Shown one piece after another: positions 49,161 through 61,100 of a stretch of DNA of 64,000 bases (position 1 is its first letter; each line of letters opens with the position of its first letter). The stretch spans positions 15,233,501 to 15,297,500 of the forward strand of contig JAIVEN010000015.1 of assembly GCA_026686845.1 (NCBI GenBank), written 5' to 3'. A model generated the notes under the pieces. The model had not been told where the DNA came from. It saw only the letters and a program-made list of their open reading frames with translations, and did no database searches. Source of the stretch: Adenanthera pavonina (taxonomy: Eukaryota > Streptophyta > Magnoliopsida > Fabales > Fabaceae). The position numbers and the translations under genes were made by a program.

Positions 49161-49163
49161 TTA

Positions 49164-51110
49164 GATTTTGTTATAGATTTGGGGCATGTATAATTTGCAT
49201 TTTTGTAAATTAAATTATATTTTTTAACTATCATTTTTTTTTTCATTTAAATAACTTTTCAGTAAATTTTTTTATTTTTATCAAAATTTTATTTTTATAA
49301 ATTGTAATTATTTTAAAAATATTTTTATAAAAAGGTAAACCAAACGAGCACTTAACGCCCTCAACAAGCACTTAGCGACCTCATACAATTCACCCATTAG
49401 GTCCATTGGTTCCATGGGACTTCTCTCTCTCCCTCTCTCTCATAAATGGACCTTTCATTCCTTAATTTTGAGTGAGATTTTATTTTGATTTTTTAATTTT
49501 ATTAAATTTAATATAATCTTTTAATTTTTAAAATATAGCAAAAAACTCTATAATTAATAATGTTAAACAAATTAACAAACAATATGACTTAATATACCCA
49601 AAAAAATGCTCATTGATATTATTATTTATCTATTAATCTTATAGTTATAATTATTAATTAAATTTTTTTAATTATTATTGAAATAATTTAAAAGTCATAA
49701 AATAAAGAACTATAACCTTTACATAAATTGCATCGTTCAGCTTGGTTTTCCTACATCTTGCACTTTAGATTAATGTGACAAATGAGAAAAGCTTGACAAT
49801 GCAATTTAAACTAATAGGTTTTATTTTTAAGATTGTCGTTATTTATTTTATAACTTTAAAATTATTTCAATTATTATTATAAGATTAATAAATAAAAAGT
49901 AACTAGACATATACCCCATGCTTTGAACAAAGTTGTTTGTGAGAACAGTCATATTATTATGAAATCATATATTGATATCAACGAGTTATCTTTTTGGTAT
50001 ATCAAATTTTTATTTTTTATTAACTTATTTAACCGAATTAGTAATTAAAAAAACTTGAGTACATTTTGAAAGTTAAGAAATTATAAGGAAACTTAATAAA
50101 ATTAGATAATCAAATTAAACTTTTATCAAAGTAAACATGATAAAAAAATTTAATTTTACCTTTTCTTTCTCTCATTTTTTAACATGGCTTGGATATTCAA
50201 TTGGAATTTTTATTGTAATAAGTACTGATCTTTTTTTTTTGGGTGAAATAATAAGTACTGATACTTTAAGAATGTATCTTATGACTGTTTTTCCCAGGGG
50301 CATCTTTTAACTGTGATTAACATAAATATTGGATCTATCCATTAGATTTTTGCGAGGTGAATTCATGAAGTTATATACTAATGCTTCTGATTTTTCTCAA
50401 GATACATAAAGTTAATTCTAAATATTTTTTTGGGAAAAATTCTAAATATTTTATTACTTTAATGTAGAAAATTCTCTTGCCAAGAACGTGCACTAATTCT
50501 CAATTTTTTTATAAGTACATTATTTTTCATTAACAAAACATAAAACTTTCCCAAGCCTATCTATGAACTTTGCTTTTTGAAAAAATAAAAAAAAGTTTAT
50601 AATTATTGCAACTTATATTATTTTAAAAAAAAACTTGTTATTTTAAAAAATTAAAAGTATATCTTTTTTTTGCCCAAAAAAAAATAAATTATACCATTCT
50701 TTTTTATAAGACGGAAAATAATTAAATTATACCGTTCTCTTATTTTGTTTTTTTTATCAAGACCGTTCTCATCACTCATATCGCAAGTTCACTTATTTTT
50801 TAATTACGTATATATAATTTTATATTGTTGTCATATATTTTTTTAATTTCGTATCCGTTTAGTTAGGATTCCTCTCCGCTGTTTAGTTAGTTGCTAGCTG
50901 ACCAAGCTGAAATGAGGCAGAATTTCTCGCCCGCTTTCATCGAATCGAATAGTATGGACCTGAGAACGAAGGCTATGAATGCAACCCACAAAACCAGAAA
51001 GAGGATGAATGTTTCCACAGTAACAGAGAGGAGGACAGAATAAACCAAAATACACGTCTAAGGGGATCATGATCATCCTATAAGTTTGATTGCCTCCAAA
51101 CCATCTAAAG
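49164..51110. other. AT-rich intergenic upstream of the DUF1218 gene
   Basis: No genes or clear elements. Sequence becomes less AT-rich after ~50870, probably the promoter and leader of the following gene. A 5'-leader intron ending CCTTCAG just before 51348 is possible. Confidence 0.4.
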
Positions 51111-51353
51111 TTTCGTGCCGAATCAATTCTGCAATTCCCATTCTGCGTATATCGTAAGGAAATTTTACTTCTCTCGCTTTATATTCCATTATCTTCCCAG
51201 TCTTCACCGGCTGCCCTAGAATTAATCATTGCCCTTGATTTTGTGAAGTTTAAGCGCCCACATCCTGATTTTATGGAGCATTGATGTCATCTTTCGTTTG
51301 CAATTTCTCTGTCCGCTAAGCCTTCTGTATGTTTCGTTCCCCTTCAGGGCATT

Positions 51354-53090
51354 ATGGCCGTGACGGTGAAACAAATGGCTTTCGTTGTGGCATTTTTTGG
51401 CGTGGTATCTTTTATATTGGGAGTTGTTGCCGAAAACAAGAAGGTAATCACAGGGTCTCTTTTGTGCCATTCCATTTTAATTTATACGCTCTGTTCTGTC
51501 TCTTCTATGTAATTAAGTGCAGTACTGTCTCCTTTTGTTTTGTTTTTAGAGTATCTTTACTTCATAAAGGATGAGATATAGTACTTAACAATACATGCTA
51601 AGATTTAATTTCTTACTTATTGCTGTGCCTATATGGGTTGAACCATAGTATCTGACATGTTCTGAATATTGGTATGCTTATAGTGTTATCAACACAGACC
51701 ATACAAATACTTTAAGAATATATCATTCCTTTTCCTTTTTTGTGTTAAACCAACTAAGACTGTAGTATAAGCTGACTTGGTCTTGTTGCACCTTTCGCAA
51801 GATGATTTACATGCCTCCACAGTGCCATAGCTTATCATTATTTGTCAGCATTTTCATCTTCATTGCCAATTTCTTATCTATGCCCCCTTATTTTTTCCCC
51901 AAGAAAACCGCTTGGCTCATTTGTCTCCCAGGGGAATTTTGTTTTTACTGCTTCTGGCTTATGTATAGTACACCCATGAGAGTGGATTGTGTGGCTGCTA
52001 CGGACCTGTATTCTCCCTCTACTTCCAGTCTGGACGATATCTCCATTTTTCTATACTTTTTCGCTCGGAGGAGGAACTGATATTGGCTTCTCACTAATTT
52101 TCTGCACTTCTTTCCTTCAGTATTTTGTATTCTTTTTCCTCAAGCATAAAACTTGTATTATCTATTTTAGTGTCGCATAGAGCGCAGCTACTTTATGCAT
52201 GTGTCCTAGATACTCACATTTACAGATACACAGACATAAAAATGTTACTTATCTCCTCCATCCTGCATTAGTCAAACATGCATTTACTTTTATCTCCATG
52301 ATGCAGCCTCTATCTGGAACACCAATACCTAGCAAAGATGGTGTCATTTGCAAGTATACAACTGATCAAACAGTTGTATTGGGATATCTTTCATCTGCAT
52401 TTCTTGTTGCATCTACTGTAGTTGGGTCTCTGTCTCTTTTTTATCCTTACAAAGGGAAGTCAATTCCACAAGGCGTTTTATTTGAAAGCACTAGTTTCGT
52501 GGTATTCTTCAACATTGCATTGTGAGTAGACTTATCTTCCTTTGTTAAAATTCTGATATTATTTTTCCTACTATCTCATTATACAGTGCCATCTGATTAT
52601 TTTTCCATTATGCTTTTCTTATTCATATGTGACAGCTACTTAAGATCATGAGTGTGTGTGAATGTAACCTGCCAATTTGTGGTCTCAATTGGTGTTACAC
52701 TGTGATATGAAGTTGTGAAATACATAATGCTTTCTTTCCTTCTCTATCATTTTATCTCCATCTTGCTCACATCCCCAATGATGACTTTATAAAATGGTGT
52801 ATTTACTTAGGTTTACGACTGGATTAGCTGTAGCTATGCTGTTATGGCCAACAATCACTGAACAGCTTCACCTGACACACGATGTTCATCGCGATCTAAG
52901 CTATGCTTGCCCTACAGCTAAAACTGGTCTCCTTGGTGGTGGTGCCTTTTTATCCCTTGATTCATCTCTCTTTTGGTTAATTGCCCTTTTGTTAGCTGAC
53001 AATGCACGGGAGGATTTCTTTGATGAAGATAACGATGACGTGGGTACAGTTGCTAGGAGTTATGCAGATGTAGTGAAGGAGGGTCTCTGA
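51354..53090 (+). CDS. DUF1218 four-helix membrane protein (194 residues)
   Basis: Three exons (51354-51443, 52307-52521, 52811-53090) join in frame with GT-AG introns and end TGA. The protein has a hydrophobic N-terminal helix (~8-24, MAFVVAFFGVVSFILGVVA), helices at ~51-74 (TVVLGYLSSAFLVASTVVGS), ~90-113 (FVVFFNIALF...AVAMLLW) and ~150-170 (SLFWLIALLLADN), cysteines in the first and second loops (VICKY, YACPTA) and an acidic soluble tail. This is the plant DUF1218 family, which includes the DESIGUAL/VCC and MWL proteins acting in leaf symmetry, veins and lignified walls; the role of this member is unknown. By position it corresponds to Arabidopsis At4g31130. Length is normal. The start is the first ATG after a likely leader-intron acceptor. 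Confidence 0.93.
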
Positions 53091-53136
53091 TGTGTGTTTG
53101 TAATTCTGTTCAATGCTTGATAGATATATGAGGGTG

Positions 53137-53158
53137 GATATATATATATATATATATC
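53137..53158. repeat. Microsatellite (AT)n
   Basis: About 22 bases of alternating AT just after the DUF1218 gene, probably in its 3' UTR or flank. Confidence 0.9.
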
Positions 53159-53214
53159 AAAACAGATTGTAGGAATTTTCAGGTTTTCGCCTCACGTGGC
53201 ATGTATGTATATCA

Positions 53215-53690
53215 CGATATTAAAAAATCGATTGGCCATCAAACTGATTGGTTCACTGGTTCACAGTTAAATGATAAAAGCGTGGTTGAGTGATGATAAT
53301 TAAATTAATATATTTTTAATTATATACTTTTTAAATAAGAAAGATAAAAAATAATTAAAAAATATATAAAAATCCATTTAGAAAACAACAAAATTGAAAA
53401 AAAAGTGAGTAGATATAGAAAGCAAAAATATAATTTATAATGGGTGTAAGCCTTGTTTTTTACAACAAAATATTAATTTAAAAAAGATATAAATATTTAA
53501 TAACTTAAAAGATAAAATGAAATGATTATGAGATGTGGGTAAGATGTCTATAATATATATACTCATTTTATAATTTATAATTGTATTATATATATATTTT
53601 ACCCATTTGCTTGATTGGTTCAAACTAGTTGAACATTGGTTTTAATTGGTTGATAATGGATTTGATCAATTCTTTATTAGAATGATTCAC
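53215..53690. repeat. GGTT/CGATTGG-rich dispersed repeat
   Basis: Starts with GATTGGTTCACTGGTTCAC words, has an AT-rich centre, and ends with TTGATTGGTTCAAACTAG words. Similar in style to the repeats at 1.1, 16.3 and 37.7 kb. Non-coding. Confidence 0.45.
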
Positions 53691-53741
53691 CCTTTTGTTT
53701 GAATAAAACTAGTAATCGAGTTTACTAAATTACGATCGGAC

Positions 53742-54153
53742 TAGAGTTAAGAATATGGGTAAACTCAATGAGTTAGTCCGATAGAATAAGCAGACTAAAT
53801 TTTAAAAATAAGAATCTAAATAAAAAATGGGTTTTTGGGCTTGAGCTTGTTAAGCCATGGTTCAAATAGGTTATCCTAAGCGAACCATAAGCAATTAGGC
53901 ATTTTTTTTATTTAAAATATTAAAAAACACTTATTATTTTATTAGTCAGTGATATATAATTGTAAAATTTAAATATTATATTAATTTTTACTAAATAATA
54001 ATGATAATTAATTATATTAATTTAAATAATTATATGAAAAAATATAAAAATAATATTTTTTTAAAAATACATGCCTACGAACCTCCTACCCATGGGGCTG
54101 AGTCATACCAGTTTTGTAAGTTTTTTTTTTTTTCGACCCAATCGCCAGCTCTA
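53742..54153. mobile_element. Possible degenerate hAT-like MITE (412 bp)
   Basis: The left end TAGAGTTAAGAATATGGGT and the reverse complement of the right end TAGAGCTGGCGATTGGGT are related. The flanking octamers GATCGGAC and GATTTGTC match at five of eight positions. This fits an old hAT-type insertion but is not conclusive. Confidence 0.45.
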
Positions 54154-54670
54154 GATTTGTCCAGCCGACACTTTTTATCTTCTAAAATATTTTTAACGCA
54201 TTGATGTGTATGTAAAAAGCTCAAATAAAGTAGGCCTTTAGTATAGGAAAAAAGTGTGGTTAATTAGAAGGATAGACTAAGGAGATTGCATATTATTGGG
54301 TCGTTTGATCCCGTTATGTACCAAAAAAAGGAGATTGCATATTATTATTATTGAAATCCTACTAATAATTATCCATAAGATATCACCTCAATTTCTTATA
54401 TCCAAATTGATCAATGTGACTTCAAAGTAGCGTAACAGTGCTCTAACTTTATCATTATCATGCTTGAGAAAAGTTTACGCAAATGCTATAGCCTAACAAA
54501 GAAAGCATCTTTTATAACATTTATTACCCAAAAATAAAAGTTAATATCTTTTTCTCTTTTTCTATAAAAAAAGTTAACATCTTAAGTTTTAATTTAACTA
54601 ACACCGTCTTTGACCAAATTGCCATAAAATTAATAAAAAAATTGAGACTCTCAAGCATCACCTAATACTT
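54154..54670. other. Intergenic upstream of PRMT5
   Basis: AT-rich with no recognised element. Confidence 0.4.
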
Positions 54671-54678
54671 TGTCAGCT

Positions 54679-54756
54679 TGGGCCACTCAATATGAAACCC
54701 AAAGCCCAACAATAAAATGTTGGGCTGGGCAGTACCCGTTTACCCAAAAACCCTAA
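54679..54756 (+). promoter_or_regulatory. Site II elements and telo box upstream of PRMT5
   Basis: TGGGCC (54679-54684), AGCCCA (54703-54708), TGGGCT (54721-54726) and the telo box AAACCCTAA (54748-54756) lie together about 360-435 bases before the start codon. This combination is well known from promoters of plant genes of growth and cell division, such as ribosomal-protein and PCNA genes. Confidence 0.6.
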
Positions 54757-55113
54757 TCCCAATTCTCTAGTTCCCCCACTAGAGAGCGCCGGAGGGCGGT
54801 GGCGTTTCATTATTTTTCATTGTAAAGCCCTGCCTAAACCCTGTTTCTCACTCACGGCCTGAGCTCTGCATGCGAGTTCAAACACGTTCCATCATCTTCT
54901 AGTTTTTGTCCGTGTTACATATCTGTTAGTTAGCTATAGAGGTGGCTGAGTAGTTAGTGAGGTTGGCATAACTGATTCGGGGTAAAAGAGGATTATATAT
55001 GGAGAGTTGACTACTTTTTCTTGACTCTAAATGGAATTTTTCTAGGATTCTTCGCTCTTCTTTCTCTGCCTCTCTCTGTTGCTTTTCTACTTACCATCTA
55101 AAAGTTGGTGAAA

Positions 55114-58100
55114 ATGCCACTCGGAGAAAGGGCTGGGGATAAGACGGAATCCCGGTATTGTGGTGTAGAGACGGAGTTCAACGATGACATGCCCCACGTG
55201 CTGACTTTCAATATCGTTTCTGGGGGATTTGATTTCGTTGTTGCTCCTCTGGTTTGTGTCTAATGTTTCCTCTCTTAGTTTTCTTTACTTTTTTGCTTTT
55301 TTCAACATTATCAACCTGAAATGCCCCTCCGAGAATGTTCGAAATTGACGTTTTGTTTTGAAGGGGATTTTTGTGGAACATGCATTTCTAATTATATCGG
55401 CATTGAATTGAGAAGAAAGATATTGGCATTTTGGTGTATCTGTGTTTCCTCATGTGTGTGCATTATCGATGATATGTATATTATATGAGTTTATACTGCA
55501 GTAAAAGTAGTTACTTGGAGTTTATATGGTGGCCAATTAGCCGCTCACACTGCAACTGCAGAGTTGCGCTATTGTGTGTGATTGGTCAGTAAGCTCACCT
55601 AGAATGGAAGTGTTTTACGGACCATTACAGTGAAGTTGCTCAATAATGAGCTTTTTAGGTTTCACCGGGTGGATCTGTTAAAACTACATTTTTCTTTACA
55701 TTAGCATATCCTAATACCGTCTGTTTAAAGTTTAAATATTTGCAGTACATTGTAATGAGCACGTTTCCCTGAGGTAAAATCTGATCTTGTTCAGTGGCTG
55801 ACGGAGCTCTAATACAATTCTTTTCAACTACCAGAGACACTGCACATTTTTTAACATCTGATGAGTGATGACATTTTAAATAATTTGATCGACTGTAAAT
55901 GTGCTCATTTGCCATCTTTGATTTACTGCAAATATGCTTTTGTATTTTTATTTGTTGATAGCTTGCAAGCCAATCATATGTTAGCCAAGTGTCGGACTCA
56001 TTTGTGTGCTTGGTAGTAAGGTTACCTTGGGTTAACTGTTGGTGAAGCAGAACATTTGTGGTTATCATAATTGTATCAAATCATGGTTGTTTAAAAATAG
56101 CCGTAATTTGCTTAGAAATATTATTATTCATGCATATCTGGTTTCTTACTGTCTGTTTTGACTTATATATTTTAATTAATGGTGCAATTCAGATGGATCC
56201 TGTATATCGGCCAAGCTTAGTGCAAAAGGATAATTTGGATTCTGGTGTTCTTCCATTTGCTGGATCAGACTTAGTCTTGAGTCCTTCACAATGGAGTACT
56301 CGTGTAGTGGGTATAGGTTTAAGTTTCCCATTTTTCTTATCAGCTTTGGTTGCTGGCATTTTAGTTTGCTTGTAACTCCTTTCATTTTTTTAAAAAATCA
56401 GGATCCACATAATAGTGTGTTTTGAGCACTTTCCATAGTGGTTTAAATTAAATTTCCTTCTTTAAAATAGTCTACAAAAAGTAGCTTTGTGCAGGGCCCC
56501 TAATTGATCTTGATCCCTTTGGCAACTGCCCAAACACAGCGTCCCAGAAAAATATCTGATTTCAGTTGTTTGTTTAATTATGTGTTAGACCAGAATGTTT
56601 TGATTCTTTGAGCACTTTCTTTTTGCTTTCCGCACTGAAGTAAATGATTGTTTAACATATATTTCAGTTTCTTATAATGTTGTATTCAACATGCAACTAT
56701 AATTGTGGTGATCTGCTGTCATGGATTTTTATTTTTTATTTTTTCTGAACTTAGTATCATGATGTGTTTTGCTTCTATCTGGTTGATGTTTCAGTGGAGC
56801 TGTTTCCTTTGAGGCACGCCTACTTTCCTACATTTATATTTTACCGCATAATCAATAATAGCATTTGTTATATGTAGGCTATTGCATCAATTTTAAATCT
56901 GTGTAGCTCTTGTAATAGACCGTTCATGTGTTTGTGACAAGACTCAAGAGCTACTTATTATGCTTGAAGTTTAACATGTTTATCTTTTAGTCTGCTGAAT
57001 CTCATTAAATTCGTGGTTGTGTTAAATTTGTAAGATAATTTATCGTATTTCTTCAGGAAAAATTAGCACATGGATAGATTTGGATTCGGAGGATGAAACC
57101 CTAAGGATGGATTCTGAAACCACTCTCAGACAAGAAATAGCGTGGGCATCTCATCTCTCTTTACAGGTGAGCTTTGGCATGATCAATTCACAGCAAGTTT
57201 TGAATTTATGCCTGCTCTTTTATTTTTGATTTCTTAGTATGCTGTGTGGATTTACTCATACTTATTGTTGCCGCTTGAAACTTCTGCTATGCATGAATTA
57301 GTGACTATTTTCTCTGCAGAAATGAATTGATTATCTTTCCTTGTTTTTTCCTCATTTATTAGCTATTATCAAACTATGGTGTGCAACTTGTTGACTGATG
57401 AAAAGATGCATGAATTATGCTGTTTCGCTTGAGAATCTCTCTGATGGGGTTTGGTAAGTGGGCATGTTAATGTTCACTAATACATGGAATCTGTAAACTT
57501 ATTTTATAAGACATTTGATTATGTGTGCCCACACATGCACACACACGTTAACTTCTCTTTCCTTGGAAATTAGGATGTCCATAAAATGCCATTTTCTCCT
57601 AGGAAGTATGACCTGAATATTGATGTAGATATGATTAGTATATGCCCCTTACCCTGTGACATGTCATCTGGTACTTCGATGTTGTGGCTACCTTTATCAC
57701 TTTCTGTTGTTATTCTATAGTTGTGAGTTGCATATGGTTTCTCCTACTTTGTTTGGATGTACTGCAGGCTTGCCTTCTTCCAGCTCCCAAGAGAACATCT
57801 TGTGCTAATTATGCTAGGTGTGTGAATCAAATTGTGCAGAACCTAAATCATATGCAGGTGCCATTCTTAATTCGAGTTTTTGTGCTGATTTTTTTGTCTT
57901 TCCTACTTAGATGTCATTTTTACTCTACTAAAATTCTCATTTTCTGTAACTTTTTTTATAAAGCTGTTTCTTAGGATTCCCTTGGTTAAGTCTGATGATG
58001 ATTTCGTGGGTGCCAATTCTGAAACATGGGTGAGCAAATATCCTAAACTCCTGTTTGAATGATTGTCTTTTTAGTTTTATTAGGAGTCATGCTGTTTGGC

Positions 58101-61100
58101 AACTTCTTTGTGATCCGTCTTGTTTGTGTTCATAAGGGCCGTTGTGCTATAATTCTTCTTTTTTTTCCATATATTTTTGGCCTTGGTTTTTTTCAAATCA
58201 ATTGTGAACTTATGTTACTTGGGGGCTGTAGTTGTTCTTGACTTTTCATGAGAATGCTTAGCCTTTTAAATGAAATGATCCTTTCTGTAGTACATTATGG
58301 TGGCTAATCATGTGATGTTTATGTATTGTTAGAGATATAGTATTAAAAATTTAAAACCATTCCTAAGCTTCTAATTAAATTAACTTCGAACACAAGATAT
58401 GATAAGCCTATGCTTTGTCCATTAGGGAGTGTGAAAGACGTATATCATAGCCATATTCTTGAGCCTTCTTTTGGGATGAAATATTCCTTGTGATTGTATT
58501 TGTTGAAAAGTCGTTAAAGCAAATTTTTTGAGGATCAGATTATTAAGGGGGTACATTATCTAATCTTCGAATATTTTAGTTTTTCTTAGCCGTGAGAATT
58601 ATGATGCCAGCTTTATTTTTGCTCAACCTTTCTATTTTGTGCTTTACAGATTGATTCTTGGGAAACTTGGAATTCATTTCGCCTTCTCTGTGAGCAGCAT
58701 AGTCAATTGTCTATTGCGCTTGATATTTTGTGAGTGGTTTATAATTAGGCCTTTCATTCATCATAATTTATACCTTGATCTTGTATTGTGTATCAGGGTT
58801 AAATTTTGTTCAATTTTTTTTACAGTTGCACCAGTATTACTAATTTTTGTTTCCTTTGCCATGATATGGTCAATGTTCTTGTTTATTAGTAGTACTTTGC
58901 CATCAGCAAACTCACTTGGACGCTGGTTTGGGGAGCCTGTGAGATCAGCTATAATAAATACTGATGTAAGGACATCTTGTTACATATAATGCAGCTTTCT
59001 TGTGTAGACTATGGTGCTGCTGATTCTCTTTTAAGTTGTAATATTTTCAACTGAATTTTTGGCAGTCCTTTTTGACTAATGCTCGTGGTTATCCATGCCT
59101 CTCAAAGCGTCACCAGATGCTAATCACTGGTTTTCTTAACCATTCTATACAGGTAATCCACATCTAAATTCGCTGAATCTTGCATTGGCTAATAACTATG
59201 TCAGTAGTAACTATTGGATGACACAGTGAGTTGAGCATTTACTTCCACTGTGGATAGCCTTGTAGTCTAAGCTTATTCCTACAGTTTTCTAGTATCTTGT
59301 TCATGTTTTTTGGATAAGATAGTCCTGATTAGCAGTGTTTACTGATCAATTAAAATTCAAGTCTGTTGTTTTCCCTCTAAAAAAGTACTGAATTTTCTTG
59401 GAGCGTCTGTGCAGATAATTATATCTGGAAAATCTGTTCATCCAAGAGCAAATGTGGATCCCGACGCTTCTCATGCAACCATGGGTAAGTTCCTCTTCTT
59501 TGTTCTCACACACACAAATGTTATCTTAATGTTGAAGATAATACTGTGAGCAGTATAAATTAGCCTAAATTATACTTTTAGTTTTTTCTTAATTTTTCCA
59601 TTTTGAGCTGCTTTTATTTATTCTGAATTTGGTTATGAGCACCCTGTTTTTTTAATAGCACTATAATTTCTATATATATATATATATATAAGTTTTTCCC
59701 TCTCCTCTCTTGCCTCTTTGTGGATGTACGTGGTACTGTGTCTGCATGTAAATAATATTCAAGTTTTAATTTGGTGTTGAGTTGTATTTATCTATGTTTG
59801 TCCATTGGGCTTTTTTCCAAGAGTATTCAGCTGTGTGTTTTTCCCACCAGAAAGACATCCTTTGAGGCCTTATCTGGACTATGTTGCTTATCTATACCAA
59901 AGAATGGATCCTATTCCTGAGCAAGAACGTTTTGAGGTATCTATTTTTCCTTGTGTTGAATGAAGGCATGGCATTATCTACTATTATCTTCCTCTTGACC
60001 CTCAGTGTCTTATGCCAGCTTGGTTACAGGGACTTTTTACAGTCACCCTTGCAAGTATGTATTCTTGATCTGGCCCTTCAACTGTTTTTGGCCTTTGTTG
60101 CTACATGATATCTTCACACGTTTCTGATGAATGATAAGGAACTTTTCATAATAATGTGCAGCCTCTTATGGATAATCTAGAGGCTCAAACCTATGAAACT
60201 TTTGAGAAAGATACAGTGAAATACGGTCAGGTATGGTAATGCATTCAATCTATGCTCAAATTTGTGCATCTGTTTATGTATACTTGTCAGTCTATATATA
60301 TATATATATATTTTTTTTTTAATCTTGCAGTACCATTAATCTGATTCATAAAGCTACAGTTGTTTAATGGGAATCCTTGAGTTCACTGGATGGGACTCTA
60401 GAGCAATAAGTTTCATGGTGTCCATTTTAAACAATATATGACCCCTGCTGCAGTAACTGTTAATCAGTATTTTCTAAAGTGCAGTAACCGTTGCACTTCT
60501 ACAGATGTTGATATTTATGATCTTTACTGCCTTAATCTTTGATCAGTATTTTCTAAATTCTTTTTTCTATTGTGATAATCCAGACTTTATATTGTGAAGT
60601 CATTTTGGAGAATTAATTAATTATCTCTGGAAATAATTTATTCTTAATGGTCCGTGGTACAGCACAAAAGGGTTGCAACATGTTGTAAGATTCAGATGGT
60701 GCAATGTGGTGTGCACCACGCTTACCAAATTTTGTGGCATGTGCCTTATAAAAATTGTATTGCTTCAGATGTTTTATTCTTCCCTAATTTCTCTTTCTTT
60801 TCATCTTCTTTTCCCCCCCTTTCTTCATGCTTCCTTTGTTGTTTTTTTTTTGGTCCTTGTTTCATGATTTCATCTATGTTGGCATTTTTTTTCCCTTTCC
60901 AGGAAACTTATTAGAGTTGGCACCTGGCTATGAGGTGTTTGTCAGCTTCGAAAATTTTTTATTTCTGTGCTTAATGTTTATTTTATGTCATGTTATGCTA
61001 TGCTATGTTATGTGGTGTTCATGCCAGTTTTTGTTAGTTACTTAGTTTTAGGATTAGAAACATGTTTGTAGCCTGCAACTGGCGGCCTTGGTTTGTTAGT

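Noticed and set aside
60654..61045. Open frames rich in F, L and S in PRMT5 intron 12
   Set aside because: T-rich intron sequence; exon joining across it keeps the PRMT5 frame exactly.
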